Positions 17,443 to 27,362 are shown, counted from the stretch's first letter. The stretch: 64,000 nt of DNA from Paenibacillus sp. 19GGS1-52 (GCF_022369515.1 NZ_CP059724.1:2852001-2916000); one strand, 5' to 3'. Notes: generated by a model from the letters alone, not told the origin. A program made the numbers and translations.

Positions 17443-19476
17443 TTGAAAGCTAAAGAACTAACAGTCTTACTAGGCATTATTGGTATCGTGCTTATGATGA
17501 TTCTGCCAATCCCGTCCTGGCTTTTGGACGTTCTGCTGGTCATTAATATTTCGATAGCGTTGACTATCATTTTGGTAGCCATGAATACCAAGGATCCTCT
17601 TCAGTTTTCAATCTTTCCTTCCCTTTTACTGATTACGACATTGTTTAGACTTTCGTTGAACATTTCAACAACTAAGCTCATCCTGACTTATGGAGAAGCG
17701 GGTTCGGTTGTCGCAACATTCGGAAGCTGGATAGCTGGTGGACAAATTGCTATTGGGTTTGTCGTCTTCCTGATTCTCGTTGTAGTACAGTTTATTGTTA
17801 TTACTAAAGGTTCGGAACGTGTTGCTGAGGTAGGAGCAAGGTTTACGTTGGATGCTATGCCTGGTAAGCAGATGAGTATTGATGCCGACCTTAACGCGGG
17901 TATGATTAATGAACAGCAGGCGCGGGAGCGTAGACAAAGCGTCGAGCGTGAAGCAGATTTCTTCGGTGCAATGGACGGTGCGAGTAAGTTTGTTAAAGGG
18001 GATGCTATTGCTAGTATTATTATTCTCGTTATCAACTTGATCGGCGGATTCATAATCGGTATGGTAGTTCACGGTATGCCTTTTGGAGAAGCATTATCTA
18101 CATATTCTTTATTAACCATTGGAGATGGCTTGGTCAGTCAGATTCCGGCTCTACTTATTTCGACCGCAGCCGGCCTGATTGTTACGCGGGCTTCTTCGGA
18201 TGGAAATTTGGCGGAAGATTTAACTAGGCAATTATTCTCATATCCAAAGTTATTATATATTGTTGCTATTACCATTGCTTTTTTAGGTCTTTTTACTCCT
18301 ATTCATATCATTACAACTCTTCCACTGGCAGCTTTATTAGCCTTTGCAGCCTATACAATGGGACAAAATTTAAATCGTAAGCAAATTGCCGAAGAACAGC
18401 TCGTTGAGGAAAAACAGATCGAAGATGTGCGAAGTCCAGAGAGTGTGATCAACCTGCTTTCTGTTGATCCTATTGAATTTGAATTTGGTTATGGACTCAT
18501 TCCTTTAGCAGATACGGGACAAGGCGGTGATTTGCTGGACAGAATCATCATGATTCGACGGCAATGTGCACTTGAAATGGGACTTGTAGTGCCCGTTATT
18601 CGTATTCGCGACAATATTCAACTAAAACCGAATGAATATGTCATCAAAATTAAAGGAAATAACGTTGGTGGTGGTGAATTATTACTGAATCACTATCTAG
18701 CCATGAGTCCTGGGTATGACGATGACTCTATCAATGGTATAGAAACAGTCGAGCCGTCCTTTGGACTTCCGGCCCTTTGGATTGACGAATCAGTTAAAGA
18801 GCGGGCTGAGTTATCCGGATATACCGTGGTAGATCCGCCTTCAGTTGTTGCTACGCATTTAACGGAGCTCATCAAGCGACACGGGCACGAGTTGCTTGGC
18901 CGTCAGGAGACCAAAATGCTGGTCGACAATCTGCGGGATAACTATCCTGTATTGGTAGACGAGTTGATTCCCTCTGTACTGGCTATTGGTGATGTGCAAA
19001 AAGTGCTGGCAAAGCTGCTTCGTGAGAAAATTTCCATTCGGGATTTAGTCACCATTTTCGAAACGCTGGCCGATTATGGAACATACACCAAAGATCCTGA
19101 TATTCTAACAGAGTATGTTCGCCAATCTTTGTCCAGACAGATTACTCAACAGTTCTCGCAGGCTGGGGAAACGTTGCGAGTAATTACTGTAGGACCGACT
19201 CTAGAGAAAAAAATTACCGAAAGCGTGCAGCAATCAGAGCAGGGAAGTTATCTAGCACTTGATCCAGTCTCAACCCAAACTGTATATCAACGGCTTACAG
19301 AGCAGATTAACCGTCTCCTTCAGTCGGGACATCAGCCTATTGTTCTGACTTCGCCGACAATCCGTATGTATTTACGGCAAGTAATTGAACGGACCATGCA
19401 GGATATTCCAGTGCTGTCCTATAGTGAGCTTGAGCCAAATATTGAAATTCAAAGCGTTGGAGTGGTGAATTTATGA
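17443..19476 (+). CDS. flhA: Flagellar export gate protein FlhA
   Basis: 677 residues, TTG start behind GGGGGAGG. FlhA is the nonameric export gate whose cytoplasmic ring binds chaperone-substrate complexes. About eight membrane helices occupy the first 320 residues, with the FHIPEP-family block RFTLDAMPGKQMSIDADLNA and the following ARERRQSVEREADFFGAMDG loop. The C-terminal half is the cytoplasmic domain. It overlaps flhF by 4 bases. Confidence 0.98.
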   Translation: MKAKELTVLLGIIGIVLMMILPIPSWLLDVLLVINISIALTIILVAMNTKDPLQFSIFPSLLLITTLFRLSLNISTTKLILTYGEAGSVVATFGSWIAGGQIAIGFVVFLILVVVQFIVITKGSERVAEVGARFTLDAMPGKQMSIDADLNAGMINEQQARERRQSVEREADFFGAMDGASKFVKGDAIASIIILVINLIGGFIIGMVVHGMPFGEALSTYSLLTIGDGLVSQIPALLISTAAGLIVTRASSDGNLAEDLTRQLFSYPKLLYIVAITIAFLGLFTPIHIITTLPLAALLAFAAYTMGQNLNRKQIAEEQLVEEKQIEDVRSPESVINLLSVDPIEFEFGYGLIPLADTGQGGDLLDRIIMIRRQCALEMGLVVPVIRIRDNIQLKPNEYVIKIKGNNVGGGELLLNHYLAMSPGYDDDSINGIETVEPSFGLPALWIDESVKERAELSGYTVVDPPSVVATHLTELIKRHGHELLGRQETKMLVDNLRDNYPVLVDELIPSVLAIGDVQKVLAKLLREKISIRDLVTIFETLADYGTYTKDPDILTEYVRQSLSRQITQQFSQAGETLRVITVGPTLEKKITESVQQSEQGSYLALDPVSTQTVYQRLTEQINRLLQSGHQPIVLTSPTIRMYLRQVIERTMQDIPVLSYSELEPNIEIQSVGVVNL

Positions 19477-20876
19477 GAGTGAAGCGTTACGTGGTCGACA
19501 CGATGCCGGACGCCATGTATTCCATCCGCAACGAGCTTGGAAGCGATGCCGTCATTCTTAGTACGAAAGAAATCAAAATTGGTGGATTCATGGGTCTGTT
19601 TACAAAGAAGAAAATAGAGGTTGTAGCTGCTGTTGAAAAAGAGCAGAAGGCAATTGTTCCTGAAAAGCGTCCAACTCCTTCACAGAGCATACCGCGCAGC
19701 GCTGTGCCGCAGGCTTACCAAAAAGCCTCAGCCAATGCACTTGCGTTCGCAGATAAGCCTGCGGAGAATCGTTCAAAGCCTGCGGAGAATCGTTCATTTG
19801 CTGAGATCGCTGCAGCGTTATCTGAAGCCGTAGGGCTTCAAGGCTCAGTTGCTGTCTTATCAGAGCCTACTATAGAACAACCCTATACTCTGGCTCCTGA
19901 TTTGGAACACTCGGCACCAAGTAAGGAATCATCTGCATTTACACAAACGCTGCATGAGTCGCTTGGATTTGAGCAGACAACTCCTGCCGCTGCAGGGCAA
20001 GACAATGACGTTCTCCGTGAGATTAGGGATATGAAGCAGTGGATGGAGCGCATTGCCCGACACTCATCAGTGACAAGGGATTTGCCTTCGAGGCTGGAGC
20101 AGTTGCGCGATCGCTTAGTTGAACAGGAAACGGACACTGTGCTTGTTGAGGAGTGGGTCGAAACCGTTGTTGAACGCTGGAATGAGGATGGGCGTACCTG
20201 GATTCCAGAACAATTTGATGAATGTCTGAGAGAGCAAATGGATAAATTCTTGTCGAATAGGATCGGCTATGGTATTGCCTCGGATACACGGATCGTCTAT
20301 ATTGCTGGTCCTACTGGTGTTGGCAAGACAACGACGATTGCAAAACTAGCGGCTGAACAGTTATTCAGGCAAGGACGCAAAGTAGGTCTTATCACTTCAG
20401 ATACCTATCGTATATCAGCAGTGGAGCAGTTACGGACATACGCAGCTATTTTGAATATACCCTTGGAGGTTGTTCAATCACCTGGAGATTTGCAGAGAGC
20501 GTTGTTTCGTCTCGAAAGCTGTGATCTTGTGTTGATGGATACTGCAGGACGCAACTATCGTAATGAGATGCTGGTTGCAGAATTACAGAGCCTACTTGCA
20601 AAGGAACTCAAAAGTGAAACGTTCCTGGTGTTAAGCTTAACCTCGAAGAGCAGAGACATGAAAATGATCGCTGAACATTTCGGCAGGTATCAGCTTGATA
20701 AAGTCATATTTACTAAGCTTGATGAAACGGGTAGTTATGGTCCGCTTTTCAATGTTCTGAATGATTACCCGTTAGCGTTGTCTTATGTAACGAACGGACA
20801 GAATGTTCCTGATGACTTGCTGATGGTTTCCAAGGAGCAGCTGTGCGATTTGCTGCTGGGAACAGGGGGGCCATAA
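19473..20876 (+). CDS. flhF: Flagellar placement GTPase FlhF
   Basis: 467 residues. FlhF is an SRP-type GTPase (related to Ffh and FtsY) that sets flagellar position and number together with FlhG. After an N-terminal basic domain and a low-complexity linker come the G domain motifs: GPTGVGKTTTIAKLA (about residue 280), SDTYRISAVEQLRTYA, DTAGRN and TKLDETGSYG. The linker contains a perfect 21-bp tandem duplication (KPAENRS twice). It overlaps flhA and touches flhG at TAATG. Confidence 0.96.
   Translation: MRVKRYVVDTMPDAMYSIRNELGSDAVILSTKEIKIGGFMGLFTKKKIEVVAAVEKEQKAIVPEKRPTPSQSIPRSAVPQAYQKASANALAFADKPAENRSKPAENRSFAEIAAALSEAVGLQGSVAVLSEPTIEQPYTLAPDLEHSAPSKESSAFTQTLHESLGFEQTTPAAAGQDNDVLREIRDMKQWMERIARHSSVTRDLPSRLEQLRDRLVEQETDTVLVEEWVETVVERWNEDGRTWIPEQFDECLREQMDKFLSNRIGYGIASDTRIVYIAGPTGVGKTTTIAKLAAEQLFRQGRKVGLITSDTYRISAVEQLRTYAAILNIPLEVVQSPGDLQRALFRLESCDLVLMDTAGRNYRNEMLVAELQSLLAKELKSETFLVLSLTSKSRDMKMIAEHFGRYQLDKVIFTKLDETGSYGPLFNVLNDYPLALSYVTNGQNVPDDLLMVSKEQLCDLLLGTGGP
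19755..19796 (+). repeat. Two perfect 21-bp tandem repeats in flhF
   Basis: The 21-base unit beginning AAGCCTGCGGAG occurs at 19755-19775 and again at 19776-19796 with no mismatch. It adds seven residues (KPAENRS) in frame to the linker between the basic domain and the GTPase domain. Identical copies suggest a recent slippage event. Confidence 0.9.
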
Positions 20877-21754
20877 TGGATCAAGCACAATCCTTAAGAC
20901 AGCTTGTATCAAGTCAGGACCCCAAACGTATTGCTGGTGGCGAGTCCACTGCCCGCATCATTACTGTCTGTAGTGGTAAAGGTGGTGTTGGTAAGTCTAA
21001 TTTCACTCTTAACTTTGCTTTGGCGCTGAAAGCGATGGGTAGAAGGGTATTATTATTTGATGCAGATATTGGAATGGCTAACATTGATGTGTTGATGGGA
21101 GTAACAGCCAAGTATAACTTATATCATTTGCTGAAAAGAGAAGCTGATATTGGACAGATCATTCAGTTGGGTCCTAACGCACTCCCTTTTATTGCTGGGG
21201 GTTCAGGTATGGATGAGTTATTCTCACTTTCAGAATCTGATCTTAATTATTTCACTGCACAAATCGCTCAAATCGCGGACACTATGGATTTCATTTTGTT
21301 CGATACAGGAGCTGGATTATCCAAAGAAACAATGAAATTCATCACTTCGGCCGACGATTGTCTTGTGGTGACAACGCCTGAACCAACGGCTATCACAGAT
21401 GCCTACGCTCTGATGAAGGTCGTGAACAATTCTAATCCTGGACTTTCCTTTAGGCTGATTGTTAATCAAGCAGTTGATGAGAGGGAGGCAGTAGTAACCA
21501 GTGACAAAATTCGGATGGCTGCCAGTCGATTTTTACAATTAGATGTTCCTTTTCTAGGTTATATAAGCAGTGATGTGCATGTTGTGCAGTCGGTCAAACG
21601 GCAAGTTCCATTCTCGATTGCCTTTCCGAATAGTGCGGCAGCAAAAGATATACAGAGACTCGCACTTAGTTACCTAGCAAGTGGTAATATAGAAGTATCA
21701 AAGGTACAAGGTATCAAGGGTTTTATTAGCAAATGGTTAAAGCGAAGCAAATAA
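20876..21754 (+). CDS. flhG: Flagellum number regulator FlhG (YlxH), ParA/MinD-type ATPase
   Basis: 292 residues from ATG 20876, which shares one base with the flhF stop and follows AACAGGGGGG. FlhG stimulates the FlhF GTPase and limits flagellar number. The N-terminal activator peptide (DQAQSLRQLVSSQ) precedes the deviant Walker A CSGKGGVGKSNFTLN. Then come FDADIGMANIDVLMG and DTGAGLSKETM. The C-terminus has a basic amphipathic helix (GFISKWLKRSK) for membrane binding. Confidence 0.95.
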   Translation: MDQAQSLRQLVSSQDPKRIAGGESTARIITVCSGKGGVGKSNFTLNFALALKAMGRRVLLFDADIGMANIDVLMGVTAKYNLYHLLKREADIGQIIQLGPNALPFIAGGSGMDELFSLSESDLNYFTAQIAQIADTMDFILFDTGAGLSKETMKFITSADDCLVVTTPEPTAITDAYALMKVVNNSNPGLSFRLIVNQAVDEREAVVTSDKIRMAASRFLQLDVPFLGYISSDVHVVQSVKRQVPFSIAFPNSAAAKDIQRLALSYLASGNIEVSKVQGIKGFISKWLKRSK

Positions 21755-21788
21755 TTGTTCTGAATTTAAGGACAGAGGTGGAAATGAT

Positions 21789-23174
21789 ATGAAGCCATAT
21801 AAAGTTTTGGTTGTTGATGATTCTGCCTTCATGCGCAAGATTATATCTGATTTAATAGAAAATGATGCTGACTTTCAGGTAACGGCAACAGCTGCAAATG
21901 GCCGTGAGGCTATTGAAAAGGTGAATGAACTTCGTCCGGATCTTGTTACTATGGATGTGGAAATGCCGGAAATGAACGGCCTGGAAGCGCTGAAAATAAT
22001 AATGGCCTCTCATCCGCTGCCAGTAATCATGGTTTCAGGCATTAATGAAGAGGGCATGAAGGAAACCATTCTTGCACTTGAATGGGGAGCATTTGATTTT
22101 ATTCGCAAACCTTCCATTTCGAATTCCCAAGATATTATGGCTGTGGGAGAATCCTTAAAGGAACAAATGAGAGAAGCTATGTTGGCCCGTCAACAGCGTG
22201 AGGCACGGGCTGCAGCTAACAAAGCTCCGGAGACCAAGCCTTCGGACATTCCAATACCGTCAATACCAGTTATAAAACCATCATTGAAAGAACTAAAGAG
22301 TAGCCTGGATGTTCCAAAGAAAGCTGCTGACAAACCGCAAATAGATTCTAAACCTTCTCCAGAAATAGAAGCGGCAAAACGGTTGAAGGAAAAGCTACCA
22401 GTAGACAACAATGTTTCCAAAAAAGTAGCCAAGCCTTTAGCTTCTCCACCAAAGCCCGCTTCCGAGAAGTTTCTAAATCGCTCTAAAGCGGAAAATCATC
22501 CAATGTCACCTATCTCACGATTGGTGCCAGAACCATCTGTTGAGGCGTTTACTGAACCTCCAGCGGCCATTGCAGACCGAAAGTCTGGTGTCAAAGGTCT
22601 TCGTAAGTTAGTTGCTGTAGGCTGCTCAACAGGGGGACCACGCGCTCTAAAGGCATTGTTGGAGAATATTCCTGCCGATTTCCCTGCGCCAATTGTCATT
22701 GTGCAGCATATGCCGCCCAATTTCACCAAATCGTTAGCGCAGCGTCTGAATACCTTCAGCCCACTTGAAGTGACGGAAGCAGAGCAGGGGATGACATTAC
22801 GTCAGGGAGTTGCCTATATTGCCCCTGGTGGTTACCACATGAAGGTTATTTCAATTCCTGGCGGGCAATATGCAGTTACACTTACAAAGGAAGAAATGCG
22901 GAATGGCCATCGGCCTTCGGTGGACGTGCTATTCGAATCGGTGCTTTCCCTAACCTCTTTGGAACGTCATGCAGTGTTGATGACCGGTATGGGTAGTGAT
23001 GGCGCAAAAATGATGAAGTCTCTTTATGATTCTGGTGTTACATCGACCTTTGCCGAAAGTGAAGAAACCTGTGTTGTCTACGGGATGCCGCGATCGGCGG
23101 TTGAATTACAATGTGTTAAATACGTCCTGCCGTTGCAAGAAATTGCTCCAAGGCTGGTGCAAGCCGTTAAATAA
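21789..23174 (+). CDS. cheB: Chemotaxis methylesterase CheB
   Basis: 461 residues. CheB removes methyl groups from chemoreceptors. The receiver domain has acceptor Asp about 56 (LVTMDVEMPEMNG). A Pro/Lys-rich linker of about 140 residues (about 130-270) is longer than in E. coli CheB. The catalytic domain has the Ser in VGCSTGGPRALK, the His in VQHMPPNFT and the Asp in GMGSDGAKMM, so the triad is complete. It lies between flhG and cheA. Confidence 0.97.
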   Translation: MKPYKVLVVDDSAFMRKIISDLIENDADFQVTATAANGREAIEKVNELRPDLVTMDVEMPEMNGLEALKIIMASHPLPVIMVSGINEEGMKETILALEWGAFDFIRKPSISNSQDIMAVGESLKEQMREAMLARQQREARAAANKAPETKPSDIPIPSIPVIKPSLKELKSSLDVPKKAADKPQIDSKPSPEIEAAKRLKEKLPVDNNVSKKVAKPLASPPKPASEKFLNRSKAENHPMSPISRLVPEPSVEAFTEPPAAIADRKSGVKGLRKLVAVGCSTGGPRALKALLENIPADFPAPIVIVQHMPPNFTKSLAQRLNTFSPLEVTEAEQGMTLRQGVAYIAPGGYHMKVISIPGGQYAVTLTKEEMRNGHRPSVDVLFESVLSLTSLERHAVLMTGMGSDGAKMMKSLYDSGVTSTFAESEETCVVYGMPRSAVELQCVKYVLPLQEIAPRLVQAVK

Positions 23175-23207
23175 CGGAAAAGCGAACTCGAAGGGGAGGT
23201 GCTCACA

Positions 23208-25283
23208 ATGGACATGAACCAATACTTATCCATGTTTATTGATGAGTCAAATGATCATCTGCAGTCTTTAAACGAGAGTATGATGGGACTAGAAGCAAAT
23301 CCTGATGATCTTAGTATTGTACAGGTGATATTCCGCTCTGCACATACGTTAAAGGGCATGGCTGCCACAATGGGCTTTGAGGATTTGGCTTCACTCACAC
23401 ATCAAATGGAAAATGTGCTTGACCTGGTTCGCAATAGTAAACTCCGGATGCAGGATTTCATTTTTGACACATTATTCAAAAGTATTGATGCTTTAGAATC
23501 TATGGTAGAGGATATTATGGGAGGCGGAGATGGCAAAGCTGATGTATCAGCAATTGTAACTTCCCTTCAAGCTATTGTTCGGGGTGAGGTTCCTAATGCG
23601 GGAGGAGCTGTAGCTGAAGTCTCGAAGCCTGCTGTTAAAGCGTCTGATGCTCCGGTTTTCCTGGATGAGTTCCAATTTTCAGTTCTGGAACAGTCAATGC
23701 AGGAAGGCCATAATGTATTATATGTGGAGGTAACGATTCGCAAGGATTGTCAACTTAAAGCGGTACGCGCATATATGGTATTTGATCTTTTGGAACGCTC
23801 AGGTGAAGTTATTAAATCCTTCCCTTCGGTACAGGACATAGAGCAAGAGAAATTCGATCAAAGTTTCTCACTCTATTACATAACTCAAAAGGGTGCAAGC
23901 GAAATACAGGCAATGATTCTGAACTTGTCGGAGATCGAGAAAGTAACGTCTGTAGCACTTGATCAGGAATCCTTACGACAGTTAGGGCAAGATTCTGTTG
24001 CTGCAACTGCGGAAGTACCTACTTCTGCTCCGGTGATCTCATCCGTCTCAGTTCCTTCTGCAGCTTCGTCGAATACGTCGGCAGCCAGAGAAGAAGGAGG
24101 GAAAGCAGCACCAGCCAAAACTGGTGGAGCACCTTCTCGGACGATTCGTGTGGATATCGAACGTCTTGATGTGCTGATGAATCTATTTAGTGAACTTTTA
24201 ATCGACCGTGTCCGGTTGGAACAGCTTGCTTCAGAAGTACAGAATGGTGATCTGACCGAAACCGTTGAGCACATGAGCCGGGTCAGTGGGGATTTGCAAA
24301 ATATTGTAATGAAGCTACGGATGGTTCCCGTGGATACGGTATTCAATCGTTTTCCACGTATGGTACGCGATCTCGCGAAGTCGCTGGATAAGAAAATTGA
24401 CCTAGTAGTCACTGGTGCCGAAACAGAACTTGATCGTACCGTTATTGATGAGATCGGTGATCCGCTAGTGCATCTACTGCGTAATGCCGTTGATCATGGT
24501 ATTGAATCCGTGTCTGACCGGATTGCTGCCGGTAAACCGGAGATGGGTACGATCAATCTGCGGGCTTTTCATAGCGGTAACCATGTCTTTATTGAAATAG
24601 AGGAAGATGGGGCTGGAATAGATTCGCAAAAAGTACTGAAGTCAGCTGTGAAAAAGGGCGTCATTACACAAGAGCAAGCAGCGACGATGAATGATGAAGA
24701 AGCTCACCAGATGCTTTTTGCAGCAGGTTTTAGTACCGCAGAAGTGATTTCGGATGTCTCTGGACGCGGGGTAGGGCTGGATGTAGTGAAGTCGAAGATT
24801 TCTTCGCTTGGGGGAAATGTAACGATATATTCCACCCTGGGTAAAGGCACAAACTTCTCTGTTCAGTTACCACTTACTCTATCAATTATTGCTGCCATGC
24901 TCATTCGGCTTGGTTCGGAGAAATATGCAATTCCTTTGTCTTCTATTGTAGAGACAGGAATTGTGAAGAAATCTCAAATCCGCACCATACATGGAAATAA
25001 AATGCTTGAATTCCGCAATAAGAATATTCCACTTCTTTCACTAAGCCGTATTTTCTCAGTACCTGATTATGATGAGAGTGATGAAGAGGAAACTGAAATT
25101 GTTGTGGTACGCAAGGGAGAACGCTTAGTTGCCATGGCCGTCCAAGATTTTATTGGGCAGAACGAAATTGTTATTAAGAATCTCGGAAAATATTTGCCGG
25201 ATATTCAAGGAATATCAGGCGCTACAATTCTTGGTGACGGCCAAGTTGCACTCATTATCGATCCAAACGCTTTTATTAAATAA
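23208..25283 (+). CDS. cheA: Chemotaxis histidine kinase CheA
   Basis: 691 residues from ATG 23208 behind AAGGGGAGGT; an earlier in-frame TTG lies in that site. The domains in order are HPt/P1 with phospho-His 46 (RSAHTLKGMA), a P2 CheY/CheB-binding domain (about 150-255), P3 dimerisation helices, the P4 ATPase (LLRNAVDHGIE, EDGAGID, GRGVGLDVVKS) and the P5 CheW-like domain. It phosphorylates CheY and CheB in response to receptors. Confidence 0.98.
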   Translation: MDMNQYLSMFIDESNDHLQSLNESMMGLEANPDDLSIVQVIFRSAHTLKGMAATMGFEDLASLTHQMENVLDLVRNSKLRMQDFIFDTLFKSIDALESMVEDIMGGGDGKADVSAIVTSLQAIVRGEVPNAGGAVAEVSKPAVKASDAPVFLDEFQFSVLEQSMQEGHNVLYVEVTIRKDCQLKAVRAYMVFDLLERSGEVIKSFPSVQDIEQEKFDQSFSLYYITQKGASEIQAMILNLSEIEKVTSVALDQESLRQLGQDSVAATAEVPTSAPVISSVSVPSAASSNTSAAREEGGKAAPAKTGGAPSRTIRVDIERLDVLMNLFSELLIDRVRLEQLASEVQNGDLTETVEHMSRVSGDLQNIVMKLRMVPVDTVFNRFPRMVRDLAKSLDKKIDLVVTGAETELDRTVIDEIGDPLVHLLRNAVDHGIESVSDRIAAGKPEMGTINLRAFHSGNHVFIEIEEDGAGIDSQKVLKSAVKKGVITQEQAATMNDEEAHQMLFAAGFSTAEVISDVSGRGVGLDVVKSKISSLGGNVTIYSTLGKGTNFSVQLPLTLSIIAAMLIRLGSEKYAIPLSSIVETGIVKKSQIRTIHGNKMLEFRNKNIPLLSLSRIFSVPDYDESDEEETEIVVVRKGERLVAMAVQDFIGQNEIVIKNLGKYLPDIQGISGATILGDGQVALIIDPNAFIK

Positions 25284-25310
25284 CTAGGATAGAACAGGGA
25301 GGTTCATTCC

Positions 25311-25772
25311 ATGGCTGAAGATATTAAAGTGATAGTATTCAAATTGGGCTCAGAGGAATATGGTATTGAAGTAGAAAAGGTACAAACCATTGAACGTATG
25401 ATGCCAATTACCCGCGTACCCAAAACATATTCTTTTATCAAGGGTGTCATTAATTTGCGCGGTGTGGTTATTCCTGTTATTGATTTGCGGGGGCGTTTTG
25501 GTATTGAAGAGGGTGAACATACGGATCAGACCCGTGTAATTATTGTATCCGTAAATGATATGGAAGTTGGCTTCATCGTTGACTCTGCAAATGATGTTAT
25601 AGATTTAAACAGAGACTCCATTGACACACCTCCGGACGTTGTGGGTGGTATCAAAGCTAAATATCTGGACGGGGTAGCCAAAATTGGAGAAGATCGTCTG
25701 CTCATTATGCTTAACTTGGCCGAGGTGCTTAACAAGGGTGAAATCGTTCATTTAGAAAGTCTAGAGGGCTAA
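25311..25772 (+). CDS. cheW: Chemotaxis coupling protein CheW
   Basis: 153 residues forming one CheW domain. CheW links CheA to chemoreceptors. Conserved parts are EEYGIEVEKVQTIERM, FIKGVINLRGVVIPVIDLR and GFIVDSANDVI. It starts 27 bases after cheA behind GGGAGG and is followed at once by cheC. Confidence 0.97.
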   Translation: MAEDIKVIVFKLGSEEYGIEVEKVQTIERMMPITRVPKTYSFIKGVINLRGVVIPVIDLRGRFGIEEGEHTDQTRVIIVSVNDMEVGFIVDSANDVIDLNRDSIDTPPDVVGGIKAKYLDGVAKIGEDRLLIMLNLAEVLNKGEIVHLESLEG

Positions 25773-25775
25773 CCC

Positions 25776-26402
25776 GTGGAATTATTCAAGCACTTCAAGG
25801 ATTTTAAAATGGATGTGCTCAAGGAAATCGGAAATATCGGAGCGGGTAATGCAGCCACTGCATTATCCCAACTCTTGAACAAACCGATTGATATGGCGGT
25901 TCCAAAAGTTCAATTGCTGAGTTTTGAAGAGATTACTGATAAAGTTGGCGGAGCAGAAGAACTTGTATATGCTATTTTTCTGCGTGTTGAAGGTGAAGCA
26001 CCGGGCAATCTTTTCTTTATTCTTACACCTGATGCAGCAAGAAGCTTACTAAGCCGTGTTGCAGGTCTCGAAATGTCGGACAACGAAGAACTTACCGAAA
26101 TGGAGCTTTCTGCGTTAAGTGAAATTGGTAATATTCTAGCAGGTTCCTATCTCACTTCTCTTGCAGACTTTACCTCGCTATCTATGTATCCGACTGTGCC
26201 AGCACTGGCGATGGACATGGCAGGGGCCATTCTGAGTTATGGTTTGCTGCAATTCGGTCAAATGGGAGATAATGCCTTATTGATTGACACAACCTTTTTA
26301 GAGGGAAAAAATGAAATTGAAGGGCAATTTTTCCTGATTCCCGATCCAGAATCTTTCCCGAAAATCTTCAAATCTCTTGGAGTCCCGTTTGAAGATGATT
26401 GA
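25776..26402 (+). CDS. cheC: CheY-P phosphatase CheC
   Basis: 208 residues, GTG start 3 bases after cheW. CheC removes phosphate from CheY and binds CheD. Both active-site motifs are present, KEIGNIGAGNAATAL and SEIGNILAGSYLTSL, each with the Glu and Asn needed for catalysis. It overlaps cheD by 8 bases. Confidence 0.96.
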   Translation: MELFKHFKDFKMDVLKEIGNIGAGNAATALSQLLNKPIDMAVPKVQLLSFEEITDKVGGAEELVYAIFLRVEGEAPGNLFFILTPDAARSLLSRVAGLEMSDNEELTEMELSALSEIGNILAGSYLTSLADFTSLSMYPTVPALAMDMAGAILSYGLLQFGQMGDNALLIDTTFLEGKNEIEGQFFLIPDPESFPKIFKSLGVPFEDD

Positions 26403-26892
26403 AGAACAGAGCATTATTAAAGTAGGAATGGCTGATCTTAACGTTGGGAGCCAAGAGAGTTTAATCCGCACCACAGGCCTTGGTTCCTGCGTAGGATTGA
26501 CGTTGTTCGATCCCGGGAAAAAACTTGCGGGGATGGCGCATGTTATGCTGCCATCGTCCGATATTGCCCGTGAAGGACAACTTAACATAGCAAAGTTTGC
26601 AGATACGGCAGTGCCGGAGCTCTTATCCCGTCTGTTGGAACTTGGAGCGGTCCGGAGTCGGATCGTGGCTAAGATGGCAGGAGGCTCACAAATGTTTGCC
26701 TTTGCCGGGGGGAGTGATACCATGAGGATCGGGCCTCGAAATGTGGAATCTTGTAAACTTGCACTCGAGTTATTAAGAATTCCGCTAATCGCGGAAGACA
26801 CAGGCGGCAATTATGGCCGTACGATTGAAATCGCCTGCAACACCGGAGTTTTGTATATCCGTAGTGTGCAAAAGGGCGCTAAGGAATTATAA
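26395..26892 (+). CDS. cheD: Chemoreceptor glutamine deamidase CheD
   Basis: 165 residues from ATG 26395. CheD deamidates receptor glutamines and stimulates CheC. The catalytic Cys lies in GLGSCVGLTLFD and the His in GMAHVMLPSS, followed by the conserved KMAGGSQMF loop. It overlaps the end of cheC, consistent with coupled translation of the CheC-CheD pair. Confidence 0.95.
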   Translation: MIEEQSIIKVGMADLNVGSQESLIRTTGLGSCVGLTLFDPGKKLAGMAHVMLPSSDIAREGQLNIAKFADTAVPELLSRLLELGAVRSRIVAKMAGGSQMFAFAGGSDTMRIGPRNVESCKLALELLRIPLIAEDTGGNYGRTIEIACNTGVLYIRSVQKGAKEL

Positions 26893-26894
26893 TT

Positions 26895-27311
26895 ATGATT
26901 GGAAACATTGTGATAAACCTTATCTTTGGATTGTTAGGTTTCATTTTTACTTTTTTTATTAATTATGGGAACAATTTGCTACTAACTAGTTTTATTCGGG
27001 GTATTTTAGGATTTATCATTTGGTTTGTGCTTGCGTTCCTCCTGAGATGGGTATTAGGTTCTATTGTTCAACAAAACTTGCCTCCCATAGACTCCGATTC
27101 TAATAATGAGGTCGGTGATGAGGAGCTTGGTTCCCAATTGGATATTAGTACCCCTAATGAGGATGAGGAGTTAATAAACCTTCTTAAACCGCAGCCGGGT
27201 CAAGGAAGCGGAAAGAGTGATGGCTTCACACCACTGCAGCCGCCGAAACTGGTGTCGCTGAAAGATCCTGAAGAATTGGCCAAGGCCGTTCGTCACCTGA
27301 AAGAAGAATAA
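26895..27311 (+). CDS. Unknown membrane protein between cheD and sigD
   Basis: 138 residues, starting 2 bases after cheD. Two hydrophobic helices lie at about residues 3-25 (NIVINLIFGLLGFIFTFFI) and 34-56 (FIRGILGFIIWFVLAFLLRW). An acidic, Asp/Glu/Asn-rich cytoplasmic-looking tail follows, with a short conserved-looking end (DPEELAKAVRHLKEE). I do not recognise a family. B. subtilis has no gene here. Tight packing suggests co-expression and a motility-related role, which is inference. Confidence 0.75.
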   Translation: MIGNIVINLIFGLLGFIFTFFINYGNNLLLTSFIRGILGFIIWFVLAFLLRWVLGSIVQQNLPPIDSDSNNEVGDEELGSQLDISTPNEDEELINLLKPQPGQGSGKSDGFTPLQPPKLVSLKDPEELAKAVRHLKEE

Positions 27312-27320
27312 GCGAGTGCT

Positions 27321-27362
27321 GCGGTGGAACCGGTTATCCTATAGCAAGGAACGCTTCACCGC
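27321..27362 (+). promoter_or_regulatory. Hairpin upstream of sigD
   Basis: GCGGTGGAA (27321-27329) pairs with TTCACCGC (27355-27362) with one bulged base and a 25-base loop. No T-tract follows, so it is not an intrinsic terminator. It sits in the 92-base gap before sigD, the widest gap in this part of the operon, and could affect sigD mRNA stability or processing. Confidence 0.4.
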
